A stretch of DNA of 64,000 nt from Sulfidibacter corallicola. Lineage in GTDB: Bacteria; Acidobacteriota; Holophagae; Acanthopleuribacterales; Acanthopleuribacteraceae. The stretch lies in contig NZ_CP071793.1 of NCBI RefSeq assembly GCF_017498545.1, forward strand, positions 8,922,256 through 8,986,255, given 5' to 3'. The notes under the pieces are model-generated. The model saw only the letters and a list, made by a program, of their open reading frames with translations, did no database searches and was not told the DNA's origin. The position numbers were made by a program, and so were the translations under genes. Shown in pieces: positions 36,478 to 46,680 of this stretch. The stretch's first letter is position 1; each line of letters opens with the position of its first letter.

Positions 36478-39400
36478 CGTTCATCCCCGCGGGCGCGGGG
36501 AACACCGACCGCTGCGGGGCTCTCGCCCGAGCAATTACGGTTCATCCCCGCGGGCGCGGGGAACACATAAACGAATGTCGCAACTTCGGCAAGTCAAACG
36601 GTTCATCCCCGCGGGCGCGGGGAACACCCATCGGCCGCGCTTCGTCGCTCTGAGGCTGTCGGTTCATCCCCGCGGGCGCGGGGAACACGTTCTGAACCGC
36701 CAACCCAAACCCGACCCCGCCGGTTCATCCCCGCGGGCGCGGGGAACACGAATATACTCTAGAAGATCTTGTCGAACGAAACGGTTCATCCCCGCGGGCG
36801 CGGGGAACACCTGGCTGAGGTGCGGGCCCGTGTCGACGTGGCCGGTTCATCCCCGCGGGCGCGGGGAACACGAACAGTGGATGATAGTAAACAAATTAGA
36901 GCACGGTTCATCCCCGCGGGCGCGGGGAACACGCTTCGTCATACCATCCTGCCGCAGCTTTGGCCGGTTCATCCCCGCGGGCGCGGGGAACACTCCGAGA
37001 GGCGCCATCGATCGAAGGTGGAATGCGGTTCATCCCCGCGGGCGCGGGGAACACGCCCTATGGGCGGATCCCTTTTGAACCGCTTGGGGTTCATCCCCGC
37101 GGGCGCGGGGAACACGGCGATCTATGGTTTTCGTGGTGCCGACACCACGGTTCATCCCCGCGGGCGCGGGGAACACCAAGAACTCGTTACAATCTTGGGT
37201 GAGTGTCGCGGTTCATCCCCGCGGGCGCGGGGAACACGGCCATTTTCTTAGCTGCTGCGCGTCGTTGTTCGGTTCATCCCCGCGGGCGCGGGGAACACTG
37301 CCAAAGAAAAAATCATATTTCACGGAACCACGGTTCATCCCCGCGGGCGCGGGGAACACCCTAAGATTGTTAGGTGTTAGCTTCGTTTCGCCGGTTCATC
37401 CCCGCGGGCGCGGGGAACACTGCCAAACATCATGGCATGAATCTTGTCATCTCGGTTCATCCCCGCGGGCGCGGGGAACACATACCATCAAGCTAACTCA
37501 TTGTGTACCAAGGCGGTTCATCCCCGCGGGCGCGGGGAACACGGTGCCGTCGTAATAGATCCAAAGCGGTGCCACGGTTCATCCCCGCGGGCGCGGGGAA
37601 CACCGCATGCGCTCCAGCAAACGGCATACCATTGCCGGTTCATCCCCGCGGGCGCGGGGAACACTACAGCTCTTGAAATGGCGCAGCTTGCGGATCTGGT
37701 TCATCCCCGCGGGCGCGGGGAACACTGCATGGCTGCAGCATACGCCCGTTTTTGCGTCGGTTCATCCCCGCGGGCGCGGGGAACACACATTAACGTAAAA
37801 TTTTCTCATCCCGATAAACGGTTCATCCCCGCGGGCGCGGGGAACACCAAACGAGGCTACGATTCGGCCATCCGAGGCCCGGTTCATCCCCGCGGGCGCG
37901 GGGAACACTCCAAGTTCCTGACACGTCACGTCCTTATTGACGGTTCATCCCCGCGGGCGCGGGGAACACCAATACGCAATGGGGCGCCCGAACACCCATT
38001 GCGGTTCATCCCCGCGGGCGCGGGGAACACCATCTTCATATAGGCTTGCCGCATGTCTCGGACGGTTCATCCCCGCGGGCGCGGGGAACACCACCACCTC
38101 TGGAAGACGTTAATGTGAACGATCGGTTCATCCCCGCGGGCGCGGGGAACACTACTATGTCGGAAAACTCTTCAACATCGGTGTCGGTTCATCCCCGCGG
38201 GCGCGGGGAACACCCCTACTTCGAAACGCTGTTTAGGTCCGAGAACGGTTCATCCCCGCGGGCGCGGGGAACACTCTTTCAGTTGGATTTTTACCACAGT
38301 TCTGAACGGTTCATCCCCGCGGGCGCGGGGAACACTTAGATTGTAGTGTTAGCAGTTAGAGTTTAGTTGGTTCATCCCCGCGGGCGCGGGGAACACAAGC
38401 ATACGGCTTCGAGACGCAAAAAACGGGCCGGTTCATCCCCGCGGGCGCGGGGAACACGATAGAGATACCAGCTCGAAAGACCGAATGGGCGGTTCATCCC
38501 CGCGGGCGCGGGGAACACTTTTTCCGTTTTTTGTGACATGTGACACATCCCGGTTCATCCCCGCGGGCGCGGGGAACACGTCGTGGCGGTTGGAAGTGGA
38601 TGTTTTTGTGATGGTTCATCCCCGCGGGCGCGGGGAACACAAGCCGGGTAGGGACGTCCTTTTTTTTCGCCGCGGTTCATCCCCGCGGGCGCGGGGAACA
38701 CCGGGCTGCTCTACGAACGCCGCGAAATGTTGACGGTTCATCCCCGCGGGCGCGGGGAACACACGGATGTATAACTGCCTGGATTGTAAACGAACGGTTC
38801 ATCCCCGCGGGCGCGGGGAACACAGACATAGTATTAGGCACCATGCTAGCACACGCGGTTCATCCCCGCGGGCGCGGGGAACACACACCTAGACTATGTC
38901 GTCAAACCCCCGTTCAGGGTTCATCCCCGCGGGCGCGGGGAACACCTTGGCGAGAATCCGCCATTCGCGATAACAGGCGGTTCATCCCCGCGGGCGCGGG
39001 GAACACAAACCCTCTATCTTTCCCGTGAGATCGAAAGCCGGTTCATCCCCGCGGGCGCGGGGAACACGACATATGCGTGCATGTCGCCGCTAGATGCAGC
39101 GGTTCATCCCCGCGGGCGCGGGGAACACCGCTAGATCGGTGCAATCGTTGGCGACCATGACGGTTCATCCCCGCGGGCGCGGGGAACACGATGAATTCGC
39201 GACCAAAACGTTCCGCGGCCCCGGTTCATCCCCGCGGGCGCGGGGAACACGGTCAAGCAAAAGTTTTGACTTTTTTAGGAGACGGTTCATCCCCGCGGGC
39301 GCGGGGAACACGGCTTTTAGCCGTCTGGGTAGGTCAGTGATACCGGTTCATCCCCGCGGGCGCGGGGAACACAAGCAGAGTCGTTTTTCCCGACCCTGCC

Positions 39401-39589
39401 ACGGCGGTTCATCCCCGCGGGCGCGGGGAACACGATGGCATAAAAAATGATTTTGGTGAGTTTCATTGGTTCATCCCCGCGGGCGCGGGGAACACGACAT
39501 TGATTTGTTCGAGGAATATATTCCCGAGGGTTCATCCCCGCGGGCGCGGGGAACACCACGCGGGTCTATGAGATGGAGTCAATCACAAC
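36478..39589 (-). CRISPR. type I-E CRISPR array, distal block (51 repeats)
   Basis: 51 repeats start at 36478 (first base replaced by the element), 36539, 36600 and so on to 39529. The period is exactly 61 nt except one 62-nt step (39406 to 39468). The plus-strand repeat begins GGTTCATCCCCG and ends GCGCGGGGAACAC. Read on the minus strand it is the I-E form: GTGTTCCCC start, a seven-pair stem CCCCGCG/CGCGGGG, and the 3' handle ATGAACC(G). This matches the E. coli repeat and fixes the crRNA strand as minus. The last spacer (39557-39589) is complete, and the next repeat is cut after its first G by IS91 copy 2. Being downstream of the insertion, this block may be poorly transcribed. Confidence 0.97.
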
Positions 39590-39695
39590 GGTTGAACTAA
39601 ACCGCTTCGCGGTAGTTGGCGGCCATCTTTCGAAAGAGACCACCTTGTGATCGAGGAGGAATCACCCCCTCGATCAACGAAACAAGGAGGTCGTG

Positions 39696-40583
39696 ATGAC
39701 CGAACTTAGAACTCAATTTACGCGATTTTTGGAAACCCGCAACTATGCGCCCGGCACCATCTACCGATACGTGCTCACTGTCGCTGATCTTGCCCAGCAC
39801 TACCACCGCCGCCCCGACCGCATCAATGACGAGGAAGTTCAAAACTTCCTCCATAACATGGCTTACCGGCGCAAACTCAGTTGGTCCACCATCCACACCG
39901 CCGTGTGTGCCCTCCACTGCTTCTACCATCGCTTCCTCCGTCATCCCCCGCATCAATTCATGATTCCGACACCCAGGCTTCCTAAACGGCTGCCCCTTGT
40001 TTGGAGCCCCGAGGAAATCCAACACCTCATTCGCACTGCGGGTAAACACTGCCCCCAGACCCAAGTGATCCTGATTGTGGCTTACGCCACCGGCCTGCGG
40101 CTCAGCGAACTCTGTCATCTTCGCCTGAAGGATCTCGATCCGGACCATCAAACCACCTGGGTCCGCCAGGGGAAAGGGGGCAAAGACCGGGCCGCCCTCT
40201 ATCCGCCCCGCCTCAAACAGGTTTTGGATGAGTACCGGGAAGCCTACCAACCGCTCGACTAGTTGTTTTACCGACCCGATACCCCGCACCTTCACCTTTC
40301 ACCCAAGACCTTGGTCAAACGATTCGCCAAACTCAAAGAACGGGCCGGCCTGATTCGTGAGGGCGGTCTTCACTCGTTTCGACACAGCTTTGCCACCCAC
40401 CTCATTGCACGTGGCATTGATATTTACACCGTTCAAAAGCTCCTCGGACATAAGAGCGTCACCACGACTCAGGTGTACATCCATCTTGCCCAAAGCATGA
40501 TCCTTTCCCGTGCCCAAAGCCTCGACCTCCTCGACTACCAATCCTTCAAGGGGGTCGTGACACCCAAGAGATCCCAGCCCTGA
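39696..40583 (+). pseudogene. tyrosine recombinase of IS91 copy 2 with in-frame amber codon
   Basis: A SAM-like N-terminal domain and catalytic domain of a phage-integrase-type recombinase, about 295 residues in one frame apart from a TAG at 40260-40262. The first catalytic Arg (ATGLRLSEL) lies before the stop; HSFRHSFATHL (His-x-x-Arg) and GHKSVTTTQVYIHL (His...Tyr) lie after it. The break therefore inactivates the enzyme unless TAG is read through. ATG 39696 has AAGGAGG 5 nt upstream; a GTG at 39693 is alternative. In this element family the recombinase is an accessory to the HUH transposase. Confidence 0.88.
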
Positions 40584-40589
40584 CCCGGC

Positions 40590-41840
40590 ATGTCCGGCAA
40601 GGGACCCGGTCTTCTGATCCGTTCCCCAGCCACCGCCCGACTCGGTGACCTCTTTGCCCATCTCGGCCCCTCCTTTCTCAATGCGGAGGGCCTGACGGGA
40701 GCGCAAGCACGCGTGTTCCGGGATCTTGCGCAGTGCCGCACGCCCGCACTTGGCGGTGAGATCTGGTCATGTCGCCATTGCGGCGAGTCGGTACCCGTCT
40801 ATCATTCCTGCGGCAATCGCCATTGTCCGCGCTGCGGCGGCGGCGCCCGTTTCCGCTGGGTCGCCCAGCGCATGGACGAGCTGTTGCCGGTACCCTACTT
40901 CCACCTCGTATTCACCTTACCAGAGCAGCTCAATGCGTTGGTCCAGCACAATCCCCGGCACACCCTCGGCTTGCTGTTCCGTTCGGTTCGCGATACTTTG
41001 GCCACCTTTGCCAAGGATCCAAAGCATCTCGGTGCGGAACCCGGAATTCTGATGGTCCTGCACACCTGGGGTAGCAAGCTGAACCTTCACTACCATCTCC
41101 ACTGCATTGTCACCGGTGGTGGTCTGGCGCCCGACAGGTCGCGTTGGATCGCCTCACGGTCACCCGACTACCTCTTTCCAGTCCGCGCGATGAGCCCCGT
41201 GTTTCGCGGAAAGTACCTTGGCGGCCTGGCCAAGCTGATCCACGACAAGCAGCTTCGATTTCCTGACGCATGCGGTGAGGGCTATTGGGAAAGACTGAAA
41301 TCTAGGCTCTATCGAAAGCCATGGGTGGTCTACGCCAAACCGCCGTTTGGGGGACCTGAGCAGGTGCTCAAATACCTCGGTCGATACACCCATCGTGTCG
41401 CGATTTCCGACAAGCGCATCCTCAGTCACGTCAACGGGATGGTGCGATTCGTCTACAAAGATTACCGCCAAGGGGGGCGACGTCGGGTCATGACGTTGCC
41501 CGAACGTGATTTCGCGCGTCGCTTTTTGGATCATGTATTACCACGCGGTTTCGTCCGAATTCGCTACGCCGGTCTTCTGAGCCATCGCAAAAAGGCGGAG
41601 AGCCTGAGCCGGTGTCGCGAGCTATTGGGCACCCCGGTTCTCCAACTGCCGCAACCCGGAACGACCTGTCCGACCCACCCTGCCGAAATCGAGACGGCAG
41701 AAGCCTCCGACCCGTCGTTGGACCAAGCGCTTGGGCCAAGAACCTGTCCGGAGTGCAACCACGTAGCCTTGTTCTTTAAAGAGCCGATTGCGTGGGTGGT
41801 GGTCACCCGGGCGAGACGAAAATGGTGGGACACCTCATGA
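40590..41840 (+). CDS. IS91-family HUH (Y2) transposase
   Basis: A 416-residue rolling-circle transposase. The N-terminal zinc-binding region has CRHCG and HSCGNRHCPRCGGG. The HUH motif is HYHLH (His167, His169, His171). Two candidate catalytic tyrosines, Tyr262 and Tyr266, are in YLGRY, the Y2 spacing of IS91. A C-terminal CPECNH is a second Cys cluster. It nicks at the oriIS end and forms a 5'-phosphotyrosine during transposition. The start lies 6 nt after the recombinase stop with no clear ribosome site, so it may depend on translation of the upstream gene. No internal stop is seen, so it is probably active. Confidence 0.93.
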   Translation: MSGKGPGLLIRSPATARLGDLFAHLGPSFLNAEGLTGAQARVFRDLAQCRTPALGGEIWSCRHCGESVPVYHSCGNRHCPRCGGGARFRWVAQRMDELLPVPYFHLVFTLPEQLNALVQHNPRHTLGLLFRSVRDTLATFAKDPKHLGAEPGILMVLHTWGSKLNLHYHLHCIVTGGGLAPDRSRWIASRSPDYLFPVRAMSPVFRGKYLGGLAKLIHDKQLRFPDACGEGYWERLKSRLYRKPWVVYAKPPFGGPEQVLKYLGRYTHRVAISDKRILSHVNGMVRFVYKDYRQGGRRRVMTLPERDFARRFLDHVLPRGFVRIRYAGLLSHRKKAESLSRCRELLGTPVLQLPQPGTTCPTHPAEIETAEASDPSLDQALGPRTCPECNHVALFFKEPIAWVVVTRARRKWWDTS

Positions 41841-42225
41841 GCACCGTGAAAGTCCGCCTGATGAAGTTAGACCCCAAAAGAGACGCCCAAAAAGAGGCAT
41901 CACGGCCAAAGCTTGGCTTGAACTCAAGTTGGCCACGTGCTCGGCCGGGTGGACCCGGCCAGGCTCAACTGCCGACAGGGTCTTGGTTCGTCCCAACTTC
42001 GATCCGGAGCGATGCAGCGCGAGGCGTGATGGGTTCCGGACAAGGATGGCGGTTCGAGGGAACGGGGTACTTCCATAGAAACCCCATAGGGAGCGGGGCG
42101 GTAAGCGAGGGGCGGTAAGGGAAACGCCGCGCGGCTCAACGGTTCCGTTCAACCAGTCTTATCAAGAAGCGAATCAGCGGACGTCCCGGTACCGATGCGG
42201 GCTCGCTTCTCGATAAGACTCTTTT

Positions 42226-45200
42226 CGTTCATCCCCGCGGGCGCGGGGAACACTTTGCGGGAACGTTTCATTTTTTGAACGGTTTCGGTTCATCCCCGCG
42301 GGCGCGGGGAACACGGATTATACTACTCCTCGTTAAATGGATTCTTCGGTTCATCCCCGCGGGCGCGGGGAACACTATAAAATAACTAGGGTTAGAAAAG
42401 CTTACCCTGGTTCATCCCCGCGGGCGCGGGGAACACATTTAAAGCAACCCCGGATACATTGATGAAGTTGGTTCATCCCCGCGGGCGCGGGGAACACCTT
42501 TCCGACAAACAGTTTTTCGCCGTTCTCGTCGGTTCATCCCCGCGGGCGCGGGGAACACTTGATCGCGTCTCTGAGATCCCTCGCGTTCCGCGGTTCATCC
42601 CCGCGGGCGCGGGGAACACCTCCATGGTACTATTTAAGCCCATGAGGGTATTGGTTCATCCCCGCGGGCGCGGGGAACACAAGTCGATTGAAGATGCCGT
42701 AATTGGATAGTCCGGTTCATCCCCGCGGGCGCGGGGAACACCGATCCGCATGTTAGCATCAAAAACCATGATACGGTTCATCCCCGCGGGCGCGGGGAAC
42801 ACACCTGACAAAACACAACACAAATCTAGTATATCGGTTCATCCCCGCGGGCGCGGGGAACACGATTTTTGGCGCGTCGTCCTCAAGACTGCCCGCGGTT
42901 CATCCCCGCGGGCGCGGGGAACACCTTCCACAAAAATACCATATACTCTTATGGTCTGGTTCATCCCCGCGGGCGCGGGGAACACGATCGTGACCGTGAC
43001 ACATACGTTTTTTGGCGAGGTTCATCCCCGCGGGCGCGGGGAACACTCATAGTATCACTCGCATCCGAAGCGGGCAGTCGGTTCATCCCCGCGGGCGCGG
43101 GGAACACCTCAAAGAAGAAGAAAAAGAAATCATAAGGGACGGTTCATCCCCGCGGGCGCGGGGAACACTAAATTGAAGGCATCCAGGGCCCCCTGAATGC
43201 CGGTTCATCCCCGCGGGCGCGGGGAACACGTGGTGTGATAATATCGTTAGGATGGTCGTTTCGGTTCATCCCCGCGGGCGCGGGGAACACGATGGTACAA
43301 AATCGCAACAAGTGATAGAGAGCGGTTCATCCCCGCGGGCGCGGGGAACACAAAAGAGTGAGGTTCATTATGAAAGAAGGTTATGGTTCATCCCCGCGGG
43401 CGCGGGGAACACTTCTCGACTGGCAGATCCGCCAGGAAACGTTCCGGTTCATCCCCGCGGGCGCGGGGAACACGCGAAGCACTCGGATGGATTCCCAAGT
43501 TCATTCGGTTCATCCCCGCGGGCGCGGGGAACACACCTCCATGTAATTAAGCTAGTTCTAAGCTAGCGGTTCATCCCCGCGGGCGCGGGGAACACTTGAT
43601 CGCGTTCCGGAGATCCGTTGCGTTGCGCGGTTCATCCCCGCGGGCGCGGGGAACACAACCGTGCCAACACTAGCCCCATAGATAACTGGGGTTCATCCCC
43701 GCGGGCGCGGGGAACACGCCATTTTTTTTTCCTAGTTCCATCCCCAGGGCGGTTCATCCCCGCGGGCGCGGGGAACACGGTGAGATAGGGTTCGAAGACG
43801 ACTGTGTCGTCGGTTCATCCCCGCGGGCGCGGGGAACACGTATTGAATGTTCAATTAGATCATGTGTTAACTGGTTCATCCCCGCGGGCGCGGGGAACAC
43901 ATCTGATTAATATCTAACTCTTTAAGAGGAATCGGTTCATCCCCGCGGGCGCGGGGAACACGTCGTTTGTGTAATGCAAAATGATTCTGTAAACGGTTCA
44001 TCCCCGCGGGCGCGGGGAACACTTCTATTTCCTCTATGATCTTCTCAGCATATTCGGTTCATCCCCGCGGGCGCGGGGAACACGAAATCATGTTGCTTGG
44101 CAAACCGGACGTTGTCGGTTCATCCCCGCGGGCGCGGGGAACACCTCCCGCAAGGCCCCCATGCTGCTTTTTCAAACGGTTCATCCCCGCGGGCGCGGGG
44201 AACACAAGGAAATAATGGATAGATACAATCACTTTGCCGGTTCATCCCCGCGGGCGCGGGGAACACCGCGCATGCAGAGTGGGCCGCCCTCATTTTTACG
44301 GTTCATCCCCGCGGGCGCGGGGAACACTTAAAATTAATTGTGTTGTTGCAACAGGGATTCGGTTCATCCCCGCGGGCGCGGGGAACACCTTAGGTTAACT
44401 GACAGTAATGTCAACGACCTCGGTTCATCCCCGCGGGCGCGGGGAACACTACTAAGATAGGCAGTAGGCAGATTGAAGGTACGGTTCATCCCCGCGGGCG
44501 CGGGGAACACGCACAGGTGTTCACATGCAATGTTTACGAGCACGGTTCATCCCCGCGGGCGCGGGGAACACCTGTATTCTCGCAATTTCCGACGCGATAG
44601 AGACGGTTCATCCCCGCGGGCGCGGGGAACACCACATTGTCGACGCCCTGTATCTGAAATACATCGGTTCATCCCCGCGGGCGCGGGGAACACTTTTTAA
44701 AAGTGCTTTACTCATCTAAAACATCCGGTTCATCCCCGCGGGCGCGGGGAACACGTTGTATAGGGCCGAGATGTGGAAGCCGGCGACGGTTCATCCCCGC
44801 GGGCGCGGGGAACACTGACTCTAGAAGCTTTAACAAAAACGGCGGGCCGGTTCATCCCCGCGGGCGCGGGGAACACAAGAGTCGTTTTCTGGTCAACTTG
44901 CCAGTTGGCGGTTCATCCCCGCGGGCGCGGGGAACACTTTCGAGACAGCGGCAACTCATAGAGAATTTGCGGTTCATCCCCGCGGGCGCGGGGAACACTT
45001 TTGTACTTCAGTGACGCGGCGACAAAAGACCGGTTCATCCCCGCGGGCGCGGGGAACACTCGCCAAAAAACGATTGGACTGTGGTAACGATCGGTTCATC
45101 CCCGCGGGCGCGGGGAACACGGTACCTCTCTGTCTAATGTGCTGGTGATGAGCGGTTCATCCCCGCGGGCGCGGGGAACACCACGTCATCTCAACCCACC

Positions 45201-45974
45201 ATGCCATCCGGAACGGTTCATCCCCGCGGGCGCGGGGAACACAGTTACCGCCGAACGCGTGATTGGCGGATACGCGGTTCATCCCCGCGGGCGCGGGGAA
45301 CACGATGGCCGCAGTGATCACATCGCGAGCGAACGGGGTTCATCCCCGCGGGCGCGGGGAACACGGCATAACAATCGGAGTCTCGCAGGAATCGGGCGGT
45401 TCATCCCCGCGGGCGCGGGGAACACCGTTTCCCGAGTTCGATGTCGAATTACGGTATCGGTTCATCCCCGCGGGCGCGGGGAACACCCGGAAGTTCGTCC
45501 ACTTCCGGTTCCTGTGAGCGGTTCATCCCCGCGGGCGCGGGGAACACCCATTTTTACGTGGTGCTCGTCAGAAGAGCACCGGTTCATCCCCGCGGGCGCG
45601 GGGAACACCATTTTTTTTTCTAGTTCGTCCCAGGGCAGGGCGGTTCATCCCCGCGGGCGCGGGGAACACGAAGAATCTCTAATTGCTTATATAAATGCAA
45701 TAGGTTCATCCCCGCGGGCGCGGGGAACACAAATGTTGGTCCTCTCCGTAAACTAGACCAGCCGGTTCATCCCCGCGGGCGCGGGGAACACTGAATTAAT
45801 TTCTAACTGTCTGAATCCATTGGCGGTTCATCCCCGCGGGCGCGGGGAACACAGACGCGAGCCGGTGGCTACGATCTCAAAGGCCGGTTCATCCCCGCGG
45901 GCGCGGGGAACACTCAGAAGACTGCTATTACCCTGTGGATTCTGTCGGTTCATCCCCGCGGGCGCGGGGAACAC
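42226..45974 (-). CRISPR. type I-E CRISPR array, leader-proximal block (62 repeats)
   Basis: 62 repeats at a constant 61-nt step from 42226 to 45947, identical to those of the distal block, with 61 different spacers. With the distal block and the decayed trailer repeat, the original array had about 114 repeats. The leader lies to the right (45975-46100), beside the cas genes, and transcription runs leftward on the minus strand. Newest spacers should therefore be near 45946. The base before GG is usually C but varies at several repeats, as expected when the last repeat base comes from the PAM. Confidence 0.97.
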
Positions 45975-46100
45975 ACTGGTTTCGAACTTACCCAATCTCA
46001 GGGAGATAGGGCTTTTGGGAAATGGTACCGATTTTGCCAGCATTTCCAACACTGCATCGGAACCCTCCATCCCATGTCCGTTCGAAGCGCTAACCCTATC
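45975..46100 (-). promoter_or_regulatory. CRISPR leader of the main array
   Basis: 126 nt between the first repeat and a cas2 remnant. The part nearest the repeat contains a palindrome ATCTC-CCT-GAGAT (45995-46007) and a local AT-richer stretch (CCAAAAGCCC, CTGGCAAAAT). The outer ~65 nt is homologous to the sequence right after the functional cas2e stop (47324-47389), which supports its identity as a leader. In the I-E family the leader holds the promoter and the integration-host-factor site; neither can be assigned here with confidence. Confidence 0.7.
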
Positions 46101-46250
46101 TTACAACAAGTCACCGACATGAAGGACACTTCCTGCACCCCTTCCCCGGCTTCGGCACGCATCCCATCAATCTCGGTTTCGGGAAAGAACGACATCGGCT
46201 CGACCCCGTCGAATTCGACACCCTTCCTCCTGGTCCAACCCACCTGGTCC
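46101..46250 (-). pseudogene. 3' fragment of a duplicated cas2
   Basis: On the minus strand the segment encodes VEFDGVEPMSFFPETE, matching [16 protein letters not shown] of the functional Cas2e, and continues with similar DNA to CTTGTTGTAAG, where cas2e has CCTGTTGTAAG. A one-base deletion puts the old stop out of frame. No N-terminal part is found. It lies exactly between leader and upstream DNA, so cas2-end plus leader was duplicated as one block. The adjacent 46251-46680 holds nothing else recognisable. Confidence 0.8.
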
Positions 46251-46680
46251 CCTTCCTCGATCGATGCCACCGGAATCCGAGAACGACCGTTGCCAGGAAG
46301 TCGGATGGATCGAATGGCTCGAGGGCGAAAAAATGTAACGACGAACCACCATCTTCGTGGGTACCTTCCCGGGTTCCTCAGTTTATGGCTTCCTGATTTC
46401 TTCGACGAAGTTCCCGGTGACCACAGCAGTTTCTCGCGAGACCGAATGGGCCGTCCTCGCGCCGGAAGGTCACATTCAGCCCGAACAACCATGCTAGAAT
46501 CCCCGGCATTCGCACCTATCCCCAGTCCTCCCCCGGCATTCCCCGCCTTACTTCCCCCCCTCGCAGCACGATCAAATACCGCAGATCCCCAAACACCCAC
46601 ACTCGGTGTCGGTTCGTTCCTTCGAGGCCTGCTGGGGTTGCGCCGGATTCTCCCCAAAGCCAGTCACGGAAGGAAAACCC

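Larger units (their letters stand above)
34583..36478 (+). mobile_element. IS91-family element, copy 1 (internally deleted derivative)
   Basis: Runs from GTTGAACTAAACCGCTTCGC to ...GATAAGACTCTTTTC and is nearly identical to copy 2, but 1896 bp instead of 2636 bp. About 740 bp is missing near 35060, where the recombinase coding region joins directly to the zinc-finger part of the transposase (CAAGTGATC|TGCGGCAATCG). The right end carries the inverted repeat TCTTATCAAGAAGCGA / TCGCTTCTCGATAAGA (36409-36424 / 36455-36470), a likely oriIS hairpin. The right end abuts GTTC of a CRISPR repeat, the tetranucleotide known to border IS91-type insertions (GTTC/CTTG), and there is no target duplication. 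Confidence 0.9.
39591..42226 (+). mobile_element. IS91-family element, copy 2 (full length), inserted in a CRISPR repeat
   Basis: 2636 bp from GTTGAACTAAACCGCTTCGC to GATAAGACTCTTTTC. It carries a tyrosine recombinase gene (with one internal stop) and an intact Y2 HUH transposase gene, the two-gene layout of many IS91-family elements. The oriIS-like inverted repeat is at 42157-42172 / 42203-42218, 8 bp from the right end. On the left the spacer is followed by one G of the repeat, and on the right the repeat resumes at GTTC, so removal restores an intact repeat with no duplication. Elements of this family transpose by rolling circle next to GTTC/CTTG; the CRISPR repeat offers that target more than 100 times. 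Confidence 0.94.

Noticed and set aside
36381-46122. Many open frames of repetitive proteins ([25 protein letters not shown] motifs)
   Set aside because: They are translations of the CRISPR repeats in three frames, made possible by the 61-nt period and GC-rich repeat; such entries are common annotation artefacts.
45998-46657. 219-codon minus-strand frame over the leader as a real gene
   Set aside because: Only its part at 46101-46250 resembles Cas2, the rest is leader and non-coding DNA, and it runs into the first repeat.
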